DNA from: Semisulcospira habei
Taxonomy: Eukaryota; Mollusca; Gastropoda; Semisulcospiridae
Direction of reading: 5' to 3'
Assembly: GCA_036245525.1 (NCBI GenBank)
Contig: BTPG01000003.1
Span: forward strand, 163,563,107 to 163,627,106
Length of the DNA: 64,000 nt
Made by a program: the position numbers and the translations under genes. A model generated the notes under the pieces. That model was not told the DNA's origin. It did no database searches and was given only the letters and a program-made list of their open reading frames with translations. Below, one piece after another: positions 22,211 to 32,450 of this stretch (position 1 is the first letter of the stretch; every line of letters begins with the position of its first letter).

Positions 22211-22369
22211 TGACGTTCGAGCATTTACTGAAATGCGACAACAGCTGCGCCATCGCGCGCGCAAGCCCCGCACACACTCAATACAGTAACAGAATTGAAT
22301 TGTATTGAGTGTATGCGATGGTTGCGCACGCACTGGCGCAGCGGTTGTCGAATTTCAGTAAAAGCTCAA
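22211..22369. mobile_element. Long palindrome, unassigned family
   Basis: CATTTACTGAAATGCGACAA opposite TTGTCGAATTTCAGTAAAAG, continuing through GCTGCGCCA / TGGCGCAGC and CACACTCAATACA / TGTATTGAGTGTA. Arms of about 70 bases enclose a small loop near 22285. No TTAA ends. Confidence 0.7.
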
Positions 22370-22492
22370 TTGGCCCCTGTTTTGAGCAGACACATAAATA
22401 AGCCCTATTCCTGTTGTTTGTTTTTTTTTTTCTTTTCTCTGAAAGATCTAAAACGCGAAATGCGAATCATAGTTATATTACTGTCGACTACC

Positions 22493-22870
22493 GGCCTCCG
22501 TAGCGCAGTGGTTTGCGCGTCGGACTGGCGGCCGGGAGATCCGGATTCGAATCTCAGCCGAGTCAAGCGGAACTTTTCCTACCTGGGTCGGCTCCTACCC
22601 AGAGCGGGTGTGCTATGGACCCAATGGGAAGGCTACTCACCCACTTCACGGGTGCGACTTTGGGGGTGTTACCCGGGTTATGACACATCGCAAGGTGTGA
22701 ATGATTACACCGGCTGGCACCGCAGGTGTCCGCAAGTCCCGGGCCTGGTTAATACCAGGATATTTATGACAGGAAGCGTGGAATGCGGCCCTGTTACGCA
22801 GTCCCTAACCACATGGACCACATCGCATCATCATATCACCCTCATCATCTTGCAAAAATGAAAAAAACGC
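22493..22870 (+). mobile_element. SINE-1, tRNA-derived head with CATCATCAT tail
   Basis: RNA polymerase III box A TAGCGCAGTGG at 22501-22511 and box B GGATTCGAATCT at 22543-22554 have normal tRNA spacing. The element continues for over 300 bp and ends in CTAACCACATGGACCACATC, then CATCATCATATCACCCTCAT and an A-rich tail. A tRNA acceptor stem does not close, so this is a retroposon and not a gene. The tail recurs at 54920-55061 and 62171-62244. Confidence 0.82.
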
Positions 22871-22989
22871 TATTCCAGGTGCCTCTGACCCCTCAAGTCT
22901 CCGTCTCATGGTGACCTCAGCCCAGTCCGGCCTCTAGGAGCCCTAGGTGCGCGGTTGTCTTCGGCCAGACCTGCTGCTGTGCGTGGAAG

Positions 22990-23440
22990 GACGTAGTGGT
23001 TGACTCACCACCTCTGGGGGGGGGGGGGGGGGGGGGGGCTCTCACTCGTCGACTCCGTGAATAGCAAAAAAATGTCGTAAGTAGGAAGACCACCGAAGTG
23101 AGTTTCCTCCGGAGGGAGTCCCCTACTACCTGACATATATACAGCAGTGGGGCCGGGAGTCTGGCTGGAACAACTGGAAGGCCTGGGTGAGCACACTGGG
23201 GTGGATGGGGGTGAGCGGCGTGGGAGGAAGACCTCTGAGGTCGACAGAGGAAACTTGGAAGCAGCACAAAAAAAAAGATTACTGTCGACTTTCCAGTATT
23301 AACCCCCACCTACTCCGCCCCCGCCCCCCCCTCGAATCCCTAACCTTCACACCCTCCCCCCCACCATCCCTCTTTCCTCCTCGCCCTCCCCCCCCCCCCC
23401 ACACCTATTCCCCCTTCCCCCCCCCACCCCCCCGCCCCTA
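22990..23440. repeat. G tract and C-rich low-complexity DNA
   Basis: A G run at about 23018-23037 and a C-dominated stretch at 23310-23435. Proline- or glycine-rich open frames here are compositional. Confidence 0.85.
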
Positions 23441-23737
23441 CCGCCGTTACGTCTGTCGCCTCCGGCCGACCGTCCATATCTATTCCTCTGAATATTTTTC
23501 CCGTCACTGCAAATCATAGGCTGAGGTTTCCACTAGCATAATTTGAACCCTCACTTTTTGAAACTCACACACTTGTATGCGGTAAAGTGACTTCAGACTC
23601 ATTCTCGTACCAGAGCACCGCCTGCGTTGCCGCTTGCGAAATAAATAATCAATCATTCCTTGACCTCAGCGCCACTGATTTAAAACAATTCTGGCACGGG
23701 TTGAATCCGCGGTCACGGCTCTATTGTGCATTTACCG

Positions 23738-23985
23738 GGGCGGTCCGTGGCGCAGTGGTTAAGGCGCCTGCCACCAATGCCAAAGGTGCGAGGTTCGAAA
23801 ACGGGTTCCGGCGTCAGACTTTCCTCCTCTGGTAAGTGTCACCGTTAATTCGGGCGGACCGTCGGGGCCGGGTTCTTTCTCCGGGTACTCCGGTTCTTCC
23901 AACCCCCCCCCCCCCCCCACCCCCCACACTTTGGTACCGGTTTCAGGCCACTTTACAAATTTCAAATACAAGCGATCAAAAATCT
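23738..23985 (+). mobile_element. SINE-2, tRNA-derived
   Basis: Box A TGGCGCAGTGG at 23748-23758 and box B GGTTCGAAA at 23792-23800 follow GGGGCGGTCCG. The body reads GTAAGTGTCACCGTTAATTC and GGGTACTCCGGTTCTTCC. A reversed copy lies at 25000-25226. Confidence 0.82.
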
Positions 23986-24145
23986 CTGTAAATTAAGTAG
24001 CTGAACTGGCCCTTCGTCTGTCTTGTACTGTGTTTTTCTTAATGGCGTAAATCCGTGTCTGTTACGTGAGTGTGCGTGTTGGGTTTCAGTTCGCGGCGCT
24101 TTGAGTCGATTTGCCCCAAAATTGAGAAAAAGCACCTATATAATA

Positions 24146-24146
24146 A

Positions 24147-24225
<79 letters not shown>
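24146..24225. repeat. (ATT)n microsatellite
   Basis: About 27 units. Confidence 0.97.
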
Positions 24226-24228
<3 letters not shown>

Positions 24229-24282
24229 ACTTAACTGCATGGCACTAAAATTAAAGTCCTAATTCCCTCGCAATACCACCAC

Positions 24283-24335
24283 ACCTGTGCGCGGGCCAGC
24301 TCAAGCCGACGTCGGCCCGAGGATCTATTGCATGC
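24283..24335. repeat. Right half of a family C element
   Basis: GTGCGCGGGCCAGCTCAAGC, then CGACGTCGGCCCGAGGAT. The left arm is absent. Confidence 0.55.
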
Positions 24336-24472
24336 TTTCCCGGCCATTTGTATTTTGCACGCCGAGCGCAGCTCAACTCAGTTCGACGTTAATAGGTTCG
24401 TTTACTGGAATGCACTTCAGCAGATCAGTACATATATCTCCTCCTCCGTCACCTGCGGCTGACCTGTGGACC

Positions 24473-24570
24473 ATGATAGCTCAAGGGCAGTAACAAAGTA
24501 GCATGGCACGACCTTATCAAGTTTTAACCTAATCTTGCAGCATCACCCTTGAGCTGCCGTACCCGATCAC
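24473..24570. repeat. Decayed family B element
   Basis: GACCATGATAGCTCAAGGGC opposite GCATCACCCTTGAGCTGCCG; the apex is scrambled. Confidence 0.5.
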
Positions 24571-24618
24571 TGTCACTGAGCGTCGCGGAGCTAATCAGGA
24601 TCTATATTGTTGATAATA

Positions 24619-24785
24619 TTAACCCCATCATTGCCGAGAAAATGTCAACGCGATTCAGCTGCAAGAGGTATAGATCCTCATGAGCCCCCGCAGTTGCGGG
24701 GACTCATGAGGATCTCTACCTCTTGCTGACACTACTTTGTATTCATGTTCCCTTGACGACTGTGGTTCCTTGGCTCTGAATTTAA
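24619..24785 (+). mobile_element. Family A element, right end missing
   Basis: TTAACCCCATCATTGCCGAG, then an almost perfect hairpin. The tail breaks off at an AATAAT run that leads into GCATAGTATTTATATCGCGC, a different dispersed repeat. Confidence 0.8.
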
Positions 24786-24999
24786 TAATAATAATAATAA
24801 TGCATAGTATTTATATCGCGCATTTCTCATATTTATAATATAACTCAATGCGCAGGACATAGCCGCGAACTGAACCCAACAAGCACGCTCACGTGAAACA
24901 CGCGCATTCCCTCACAAACTGTAGGCCTACATAAACACAGAACATTCACGTGGTGCTAAGGGCAAGCTCAAGGGAGCTACTGAAATTTTAGGAAATTTA

Positions 25000-25226
25000 A
25001 ATCGTTTTTAATATTTTTGAAATTTGATTAAGTGGACTGAAATTAATACCAAAATTCGCGGGGGAGGAAAGAGCCGGAGTACCCGGAGAAAGAACCCCCG
25101 ACGGTCCGCCCGAATTAATGGTGACACTTACTAGAGGAGAAAAGTCCGACGCCGGAACCGGATATCGAACCTCGCACCTCTTGCATTGGTGGCAGGCGCT
25201 TTTACCGCTGCGCCACGGACCGCCCC
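25000..25226 (-). mobile_element. SINE-2, reversed copy
   Basis: The reverse complement begins GGGGCGGTCCGTGGCGCAGC with box B GGTTCGATATCC. It is followed by the same GTGTCACCATTAATTCGGG body as the copy at 23738. An A/T-rich end lies near 25000. Confidence 0.82.
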
Positions 25227-25322
25227 ACAAATTTCAGCTAAACAATAACTGACAGTGACGGGGTTGATAGTAATGATAATGATGACGATGAAAACAGCGA
25301 CAGCAACAGCAGCAGCAGCAGA

Positions 25323-25326
<4 letters not shown>

Positions 25327-25368
<42 letters not shown>
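25327..25368. repeat. (CAA)n microsatellite
   Basis: About 14 units, preceded by CAGCAG triplets. Confidence 0.95.
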
Positions 25369-25620
25369 CAGAGCGTTGTGTGTTTGTTATTCAGTCCCAC
25401 TTGAAAAAAAAAAGCAGTGTTCAAATATCTTGGCTGGCCCGTCTCTAGTAAAATGTATTCGTATATTTCTTTCAAGCCATTACGTGCAGGGTGTGAACCA
25501 GTTAGCATGGAAATGATAGGCGAACATGTTTGTACACATTTATCGATGTACCTATGCAAAACAGGACCTGTTTTCAGCGACCACCCTTATGAGTCAACAC
25601 CTGCCGTTAGAAACCATCAG

Positions 25621-25715
25621 TTAGCCCTTTGCGTGTCGGTAGCGGTTTTAGTCGCGATGATTTCTACAGGAATCATCGCGGCGACAAAAACCGCTACCGA
25701 CACACAAAGGGTTAG
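25621..25715. mobile_element. Family E palindrome
   Basis: TTAGCCCTTTGCGTGTCGG and CCGACACACAAAGGGTTAG. The variant GCGTGTCGG/CCGACACAC replaces GGCTGTCGG/CCGACAGCC in both arms. Inner arms GTCGCGATGATTTC / GAATCATCGCGGCGAC. Confidence 0.8.
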
Positions 25716-25777
25716 GCAATAGTCTTAAACGACAGGTGACACATTTTCCCCCTCGAGACTTCTCTTGAGAGAGCATC

Positions 25778-25997
25778 TTATCATTCGGAATACACCAGTG
25801 TGTGAAATAAGTTTGACTAAAATAGTTCAAGGGTAGCGCCAGAATAGCTTGGCGCCTCTAGGCGCCAAGCTATTCTGGCACCACCCTTGAACTAAAGCCA
25901 TTGGTCTATATCCTTATCTGTTCCATATTATGATGTAGCTTGCATGTGGGCAGTGTACAAATTTGAAGCTTTTGGCCATCAGTATGATATGGGTCAA
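25778..25997 (+). mobile_element. Family B4 element, left end worn
   Basis: CGGAATACACCAGTGTGTGA and CTAAAGCCATTGGTCTATAT flank the hairpin as in the copy at 15703-15930. The terminal TTAAs are degraded (CTTATCATT and GGGTCAAT). Confidence 0.72.
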
Positions 25998-26095
25998 TAT
26001 CGCTTTAATCGTGCCAGACAGATTTTACTGTATTTGTTTGTATTCCAGTTCTAAACGGTTTTCCGCAATACGTCAGTTTACGCTACCCAATACGT

Positions 26096-26171
26096 AAAAA
26101 GCCATCGGGCCGACGTCGGCCGGTCGTGCGCGGGCCAACGGAGACCGACGTCGGCCCGATGACCTTTGCGG
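26096..26171. mobile_element. Family C palindrome, shortened
   Basis: GCCATCGGGCCGACGTCGGC and GACCGACGTCGGCCCGATGA pair, but the inner left arm is partly deleted. Confidence 0.72.
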
Positions 26172-26488
26172 ACTAGGTAGGTATTATTTAAATTATTTCC
26201 TGTGTGAACCTTGGGTCTTGAACTTCTGCTGACAGTCATATACTGATGTTATTGCATAATTCTATACAAATGGAATCGAGCAGATTGCGCAACAAAAATG
26301 TCACCAATTCAATGTATTTTTTTCTCTTTCTTTTGCCATGGGTAAATTCGTCTTACCCCTTGCATTGCTAGTGGACGCGGAATTATGTCCTTGAAGCAAA
26401 TAGTACCAACATGTTCAAGGAACACCGAATCAGCACGACGCAAAAACAATCTCATGAACCCCCGAGTGGGTGGTGTTCGCATTTTCAC
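26172..26488. other. No recognised gene
   Basis: A possible family A scrap (CAATCTCATGAACCCCCGAG, about 26447) abuts the CA array. Otherwise nothing seen. Confidence 0.4.
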
Positions 26489-26495
26489 ACACACT

Positions 26496-26572
<77 letters not shown>

Positions 26573-26600
26573 GCGCGCGCACACACGCACACGCATACGC

Positions 26601-26676
<76 letters not shown>
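26489..26676. repeat. (CA)n microsatellite with a GC-rich centre
   Basis: CA units with a (GC)n and ACGCAT interruption at about 26570-26605. Open frames in all frames are repeat artefacts. Confidence 0.97.
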
Positions 26677-26678
<2 letters not shown>

Positions 26679-26849
26679 CACCATTATTCACACTGAGTGC
26701 ACACAAGTCGAATAAGCTTTGGCCAACCTTGAAGTAGTCTTCTCAGTAATGTATATTATGAGTATAAGTTTATCGTGATTGATTGTTGCTTTGTTCTCAT
26801 TTTATAGTCCCATCTAATACACCTCCGTAACCTGACCGCTTTCCTGCAC

Positions 26850-27090
26850 TTCCCCCCCCCCCCCCCCCCCCCCCCCAAGCCAACGGGATTGTATTGTAAG
26901 CCACTGTGTCTCCCTGTCTGCATGGGTTGGAAGTTCATATGTAGGTCGTCCGCTGCAGCTAGCTACTCACCTTCATCTGTATGATGCATAGATCCTTACA
27001 AGGGCCAGCGATTCTGCAGGAGGTTACGATCCCCAGGACACGTCCCCCCCCCCACCCCCCCCTCCCCTTCCCCCCCCCCCCCCCACCCGC
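26850..27090. repeat. C tracts
   Basis: A run of about 26 C at 26851-26876 and a C-rich stretch at 27044-27090. Between them, GCATAGATCCTTACAAGGGC may be a decayed A hairpin. Confidence 0.8.
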
Positions 27091-27132
27091 TACCCCCGCC
27101 ATGCATGGAACTTAAGGAGCATAGGCGATTTT

Positions 27133-27183
27133 TCAAGAGGCATAGATCCTTTGCGGGGGCTCATGAGGATCTATACCTCTTGT
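27133..27183. repeat. Family A hairpin, apex deleted
   Basis: TCAAGAGGCATAGATCC is directly followed by TTTGCGGGGGCTCATGAGGA and TCTATACCTCTTG; most of the inner left arm is gone. Confidence 0.65.
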
Positions 27184-27543
27184 AAACAATTGTTTTTTTC
27201 ATGTGCTGAGCTCAAGTAAGGGTATACGCTTGCAGAAATTGCCTTTTATTTTTCGCTCTGTGTCACTGAATGGTAGTTCACTGGAAGAATGTATTGATTT
27301 CTTTTGAAATGAGCAAAGCTGTAAACGCCGAAACGTTTGCCCGCGCAGAAGGCTGCAGGTAAAACGTAACAAGATTCTATTTATGAAGGGAAATACCGCA
27401 CGTCCGCTATAATATTAAGATCTTTTTTTTCTTGATGAGAGAAAATTAAATTGGTTGCGCGAAACGTTATGCTGCACTGCACAAAAGCAGGGAGATAATA
27501 ATAAGTCTGTAGTGCAGCGAAGGCAAAACACTTTAAGGGTGAA

Positions 27544-27623
27544 TTAACTCATTCGCTGCCAGCCGCATCCGGCTGCGCGGCATAAGCCGCGCATTCGGAT
27601 GCGGCTGGCCGCGAATGAGTTAA
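27544..27623. mobile_element. Family D palindrome, full length
   Basis: TTAACTCATTCGCTGCCAGC and TGGCCGCGAATGAGTTAA, with GCCGCATCCGGCTGCGCGGC opposite GCCGCGCATTCGGATGCGGC. Confidence 0.85.
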
Positions 27624-27839
27624 CCCCTTCACTGCCGGGAAAAATGAACTTGATCCGACTGCAAGAAACATCAGATCCTCATGAGCCTTTGCGACTGTGG
27701 GGGCTCATGAGGTTCTATATGCCTATTTCTGGGACCAATTTTTATCCATATTTCTTAGACGTTTTGGGCGTTTGGTACTGAAATGAAAAAAAATAATTTA
27801 GAAACAAAAATGTACGTACAGTAGAGGGAAAGGGGTTAA
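27620..27839 (+). mobile_element. Family A element, full length
   Basis: Its first TTAA is also the last TTAA of the D element before it. TTAACCCCTTCACTGCCGGG to AGAGGGAAAGGGGTTAA. Confidence 0.85.
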
Positions 27840-27844
27840 TATAC

Positions 27845-27930
27845 TGACGTGCAAAACAAATGCGACTTCATTGGAATCACCGGATATACTTCCGGAATAC
27901 TTCAATGACGTCGCATTTCTTTTGTTCGTC
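27845..27930. mobile_element. Palindrome J
   Basis: GACGTGCAAAACAAATGCGA opposite CGCATTTCTTTTGTTCGTC, with a paired inner CACCGGATATACTTCCGG segment. Single copy in the window. Confidence 0.6.
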
Positions 27931-28104
27931 ACCGAGTATGCGTTTTAGATAACTAGATAGTTTTCGGTGATAAAAGAAATGATTTGATTTCATTGAACGT
28001 GTCTATAGGGAGGACAGTCAAGTCTAGTCATTCTGAAAAATACCAGGCCGGACTGCGTAAGGAATGCTTTCTAGTCACAATTTTAATTCAACTACAATCG
28101 GTCT

Positions 28105-28232
28105 TCGGAAAACTCACAAACCAGATAGGTGAGGCTAGCGCTGGCAGAATTGTATACAAACCAAGGGGAATCACAGCGCTGGATAGACAAACAGTTAGAT
28201 CCCCTGCCCCCGCCTATCAGGCACCCAATCGC
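28105..28232 (+). repeat. Dispersed repeat L, copy 1
   Basis: CTCACAAACCAGATAGGTGA to TCGCCAGCCCACA. Shares about 125 bp with 59583-59707 and a rearranged part of 33588-33692. Confidence 0.75.
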
Positions 28233-28675
28233 CAGCCCACATTCTTTTGAGGATGGAAATGATCGTCTTGTTCTAGGTCTTCGGAAAAGATTGTTAACTT
28301 GATCAAGCAGATGTAAGGCGTAAGGTCCGAAATCACAGACAAACTGAGACACATTCTTTCAAAATTGTTGGCATTTTAACCCACTTTGTTGACATGTCTA
28401 TTCTAGGGACACGAGTGAACTTTTCAACTGGGAAACCTGATCGGTGTGGTAAGACGTTGTACATTAAATCGGACGATTTTCATGGAATCGTTATAAGTCA
28501 GCAACTTGCATAGGCCCCGCCTAGCATTCTAGATCGAAACATCTGTTGTACATTAAATAATTATACAGGAAGTGCAAGGGATGAGAGTTAGTTATTTGGG
28601 TTTACGCCGAGCAGGCAGCTAAGACCATCTCACGGCGGGTAAGTGGTGAGAAATGTATAAACCGGAATATTGCTC

Positions 28676-28866
28676 AAGTGTGGTGCCTGAACAGTTTGCC
28701 GCCTGTCCAGGCGGCAAGATGTTCAGGCACCAGACTTGAGTCCAGGTGCCAAGCTATTCAGGAACCACAGCCCAGTGTGTTCAGGCGGCAAGCTGGTCAG
28801 GCACCAGACTTGGGTCCAGGTGGCAAGCTAGTCAGACACCACACCTGAGCTATCATGTTTGATCCA
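28676..28866. repeat. Compound B-like hairpin cluster
   Basis: Several alternating copies of GGTGCCTGAACAG / CTGTTCAGGCACC-like arms and GCCGCCTGTCCAGGCGGC apices, ending CTGAGCTATCATG. The matching cluster in unit 2 is shorter. Confidence 0.65.
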
Positions 28867-29178
28867 TCTCCTCCATATGGGACTCGAATCAGCTGAGTTT
28901 CTCAAAGAACATTAGCAATATAAATCTCTCACTGCAGACGCAAAGTGCGCACCATTCAACTGCACCTAAATATTCTCATTTATTGGTGAAATGTATCGCT
29001 TTATTGTTCTTTTTTAAATTTTTTAAAAATATTTATTTATTTATTATTTTTGTTAAAGACGGGGACAGAAAACAGAGACGCAGGGAATGCGACAGGTGCA
29101 GTAAAAAAAAAAAAAAAAGAGAAGGGGATAGTCTGCTAGTGATAGATTCCCAGGAGCTTCTACTGGAGCTTCCCAGTA

Positions 29179-29227
29179 AGCAAAACAGAGTCCGGACGAG
29201 GTCGGCCCGAGAACCTTTGCTTACTGG
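29179..29227. repeat. Family C remnant in duplication unit 1
   Basis: AGCAAAACAGAGTCCGGACG, then GGTCGGCCCGAGAACCTTTGC-like text; outer arms only. Confidence 0.55.
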
Positions 29228-29324
29228 AGTGACAGAAATGCTGCCGCTTGCAAATGTAGACAGGCCCAAGTTAGGTCAGCCGTATGAGGAATCGGCATCT
29301 CCCGGTTCACGTATCAATTAGATT

Positions 29325-29391
29325 GTGCCAGTCTGTGATTTTGAACCTTACGGCAAGGGGCCGTAAGGGCCAAAATCACAGACCAGCGCAC
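29325..29391. mobile_element. Family G palindrome
   Basis: GTGCCAGTCTGTGATTTTGA opposite CAAAATCACAGACCAGCGCA, with ACCTTACGGC/GCCGTAAGGG inside. Confidence 0.75.
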
Positions 29392-29559
29392 ATGCGTAGA
29401 GAACGCCCACGCGTTGTGAACTTTGTATCACCCCTTATATCAATATATACTAATATTGAAAATAGCACCCCATTACAGCATGCAATAAAACCAAAGAGTT
29501 GGCAAAAAGGAACAGGCCTGCATAATAATCTCTGGGACAATGTCTCTCCTAACACAGTA

Positions 29560-29735
29560 AGTAAAGCCGGCCATCGGGACGACGTTGACTGCCGTTAGCC
29601 CGCGAATGGCTGTCCGGAAAGACCGCGGGTTTAAATGACAGTGGGGCCAAAATGTGTTCAGACCCTGTTTGGTGCTGTCCGGTCTTGAAAATCACCCATG
29701 GTGAACAAAAGTTGTTAAGCCCTAAAGTTTAACCT
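29560..29735 (+). repeat. Repeat N: C-like head joined to a SINE-like body
   Basis: GTAAAGCCGGCCATCGGGAC and TAGCCCGCGAATGGCTGTCC resemble a family C half. GTTCAGACCCTGTTTGGTGC and GTTAAGCCCTAAAGTTTAAC follow. Related bodies lie at 31373-31540 and about 60040-60160, the last with a tRNA-like GTTCGAATCC. Confidence 0.55.
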
Positions 29736-29949
29736 TTAACTCAGTCTACCCCAGACACACCACAGCAAGATAAGGCTCGACCATGATAGTTCAAGGGTGA
29801 TGCCAGAATAGCTTGGCGCCTATGGGCGCCAAGCTATTCTGGCATCACCCTTGAACTGTCATGGTCGATCTGTGTCCTGCACTGCACTGCAGTCTTCAGA
29901 GGACAACGGCAAAATTTGGGGATTTCGGTGTTGGGGTAGAATGAGTTAA
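29736..29949 (+). mobile_element. Family B element, full length
   Basis: TTAACTCAGTCTACCCC to GGGGTAGAATGAGTTAA. It sits at the left half of a family E element; the surviving E half follows directly. Confidence 0.88.
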
Positions 29950-29993
29950 GGAATCACCTCAACCAAGCACGTTACTGACAGCCAAAGGGTTAA
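29950..29993. mobile_element. Right half of a family E element
   Basis: GGAATCACCTCAACCAAGCA to GACAGCCAAAGGGTTAA. The intact partner exists in duplication unit 2 at 31541-31624. Confidence 0.8.
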
Positions 29994-30425
29994 CGTTAAA
30001 GTAACTGTTCCTAACCCCCTTGTGTACGCATCCAGCGGTGTTCCAGTGTCGGTGACAACACGCGCACACACGGGTTAAAAGAATATGTAAAAACCACAAA
30101 TTATGCAAGTTTGTTTTGTTGTTCGCATTTTAACCCGGCTTTGTTGACATGTCTATTCTAGGGACAGGCGTGAACTTTTCAACTGGGAAACCTGATCGGT
30201 GTGGCAAGATGTTGTGCATTGGATCGGACGATTTTCATAGGATCATTATAAGCCAGCAACTTGCATAGGCCCCGCCTAGCATTCTAGATCGAAACATCTG
30301 TTGTACATTAAATAATTATTTTGGAAGTGCAAGGGATGAGAGTTAGTTATTTGGATTTGACGCCGAGCAGGCAGCTGAGACCACCTCACGGCAGGTAAGT
30401 GGCGAAAGATGTATAAACCGGAATA

Positions 30426-30590
30426 TTGCTCAAGTGTGGTGCCTGAACAGCTTGCCGCCTGTCCAGGCGGCAAGATGTTCAGGCACCAGACTTTAGTCCA
30501 GGCACCAAGCTATTCATGGACCACAGCCCAGTATGTCCAGGCGGCAAGCTGGTCAGACACCACACCTGAGCTATCATGGTCGATCCATCT
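30426..30590. repeat. Compound B-like hairpin cluster, unit 2
   Basis: Matches 28676-28866 but lacks one arm pair. Confidence 0.62.
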
Positions 30591-30850
30591 CCCTCATAAG
30601 AGTCTCAAATCAGCTGAGTTTCTCAAAGAACATTAGCAATATAAACCTTTCACTGCCAACGCAAAGTGCGCACCATTCAACTGCATCTAAAGATCCTCAT
30701 TAATTTGAAATTTGTCGCTTTCTTGCTCATTTTTTATTTATTTATTTATTTTTGCAAACGGGCACAGAAAATAGAGACGCAGAGAACGAGACTAAGGGGA
30801 TAGTCCGCTAGTGGTAGATTCTCAGGAGCCTCTACAGCAGCTTCCCAGTA

Positions 30851-30908
30851 AGCAAAACACCGCCCGGCCGACGTCGGCCGTTGTGGGCCCGAGGACCTTT
30901 GCTTGCTG
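30851..30908. repeat. Family C remnant in unit 2
   Basis: AGCAAAACACCGCCCGGCCG with ACGTCGGCCGTTGTGGGCCC; a little more complete than the copy in unit 1. Confidence 0.6.
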
Positions 30909-31007
30909 GACTGACTGGGAAATGCTGCCGCTTGCAAATGTAGACAGGCCAAGGTTAGGTTAGCAGTGTGAGCAATCTGTGTTTCCCGGTTCACGTATCA
31001 ATTAGAT

Positions 31008-31076
31008 TGTGCCGGTCTGCGATTTTGGACCTTACGGGCCTGGGGCAGTAAGGGCCAAAATCACAGACCAGCGCAC
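31008..31076. mobile_element. Family G palindrome, unit 2
   Basis: GTGCCGGTCTGCGATTTTGG opposite CCAAAATCACAGACCAGCGC. Confidence 0.75.
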
Positions 31077-31101
31077 AGAGAACTCCCACGCGGTGTGAAC
31101 T

Positions 31102-31315
31102 TTAACTCATTCTACCCCAGACACACCAAAACAAGATATGGATCGACCATAAAAGTTCAAGGGTGATGCCAGAATAGCTTGGCGCCTATGGGCGCCAAGC
31201 TATTCTGGCATCACCCTTGAACAATCATGGTCGATCTGTGTTCTGCACTCCATTGCAGTCTTCAGAGGACAACGGCAAAATTTGGGGATTTCGGTGTTGG
31301 GGTAGAATGAGTTAA
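31102..31315 (+). mobile_element. Family B element, full length
   Basis: TTAACTCATTCTACCCC to GGGGTAGAATGAGTTAA, at a place where unit 1 has no B element. Confidence 0.9.
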
Positions 31316-31372
31316 ACAAAAAGGAGCAGGCCTGCATAATAATCTCTGGGACAAAGTTTCTTCTAACACAGT

Positions 31373-31540
31373 AAGTAAAGCCGGCCATCGAGACGACGTT
31401 GGCTGCCTTGGGCCCGCGAGCGGCTGTCCGGAAAGGTCCCGGTTTGAATCACAGTGGGACCAAAATTTGTTCAGACCCTGTTTGGTGTTGTCCCGTCGTT
31501 AAGATCACCAAGCTAAACAAAAGACGTCAAGCCCTATAGT
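31373..31540 (+). repeat. Repeat N, unit 2
   Basis: GTAAAGCCGGCCATCGAGAC to GCCCTATAGT, parallel to 29560-29735. Confidence 0.55.
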
Positions 31541-31624
31541 TTAACCCTTTGGCTGTCGATAGCGTGTTTGGTCGAGGAGCAGGAATCACCTCGACCAAGC
31601 ACGTTACTGACAGCCAAAGGATAA
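31541..31624. mobile_element. Family E palindrome, intact
   Basis: TTAACCCTTTGGCTGTCGAT and TGACAGCCAAAGGATAA, with GGTCGAGGAG...CACCTCGACC inside. Confidence 0.82.
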
Positions 31625-31877
31625 CCATAGAACGGTGTTCCAGTATCGGTGACAACACGCACAAAGGGGTTAAAAGAAGATGTAAACACAAGAAATAATG
31701 CATTTTTTTTTCTTTTCCATAATTTCTTTTCCCTATCTTTATCGGTACTGACGTCTTTTATGACTGAACAGCTTACTGACTAGCGTCTCTGATTGTAGGT
31801 GCAGACAGTCTGGTAAACCGCCATGGACATTTCATATGCCGGGTGCTGCCAATGGTCACGATATTGCCATTTTAAAA

Positions 31878-32091
31878 TTAACTCATTCAGCCCGGCGGCC
31901 GTATTTCCCAAATTTTGGAGGCGTCATCCAATGACTATGCACCAGTTGCAGGAGATGGATCGACCGTGATAATTGAAGGGCAGTGCCAGATTAGCTTGGG
32001 GCCGACAGACGCCAAGCTAATCTGGCACTACCATTGAATTATCATGGTCGACCCATCTTCTGCTGTAGTGCGTCAGAACTGAATGGGTTAA
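31878..32091 (+). mobile_element. Family B3 element, full length
   Basis: TTAACTCATTCAGCCCGGCG to CAGAACTGAATGGGTTAA. Arms GGGCAGTGCCAGATTAGC / GCTAATCTGGCACTACC. Confidence 0.88.
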
Positions 32092-32220
32092 TATAATGTT
32101 GGCACACCTTTTTTTATTTTCTCCTTCTGGGTCTGCATGTTATTGTTGCCGTTGTTGCTGCTGGCGCTGCTGAGGGTAGCTGCAGTGGGGCTGTACCGGC
32201 TGTGATTATACTGTTTTCTG

Positions 32221-32225
32221 CATGT

Positions 32226-32263
<38 letters not shown>

Positions 32264-32450
32264 ACGTGAGAGTGTGTGTGTGCGTGCGTGCGTGCGTGTG
32301 TGTGTGTGCGTGTATGTGTGCGTACGAGTGCGTTTGTGCACTTGTGCGTGCGTGTGCCTATGCGTATGTGTGTGCGTGCGTTTGCATGTGTGTGTGTGTG
32401 TTTGCATGTGTGTGTGTGTGTGTGTGTGTGCGCGTGTGTGTGCTGTGTCT
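32221..32450. repeat. (GT)n microsatellite, interrupted
   Basis: GT, GTGC and GTAT units; open frames are artefacts. Confidence 0.95.

Larger units (their letters stand above)
28371..30124. repeat. Tandem duplication, unit 1
   Basis: GCATTTTAACCCACTTTGTT opens this 1.75-kb unit, which recurs from 30125. Shared modules in the same order are CTAGGGACA.GTGAACTTTT text, a B-like compound hairpin, a family C half, a family G hairpin and the N repeat. The two units differ in which family B element they carry and where. Confidence 0.85.
30125..31710. repeat. Tandem duplication, unit 2
   Basis: Begins GCATTTTAACCCGGCTTTGT. Near-identical to unit 1 over the first kilobase, with scattered substitutions and small indels. 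The shared terminal text is GACAACACGC followed by GGGGTTAAAAGA. Confidence 0.85.

Noticed and set aside
22501..22560. Functional tRNA gene
   Set aside because: Boxes A and B are present, but no acceptor stem closes and a 300-bp retroposon body follows; the same holds for 23738 and 52855.
22295..22861. 188-codon frame through SINE-1
   Set aside because: It crosses a palindrome and a tRNA-derived SINE, so it is not a gene.
27300..27360. Second hammerhead candidate (CTGTAAACGCCGAAACG)
   Set aside because: GAAAC is present but no acceptable CTGATGA strand or helix II lies upstream.
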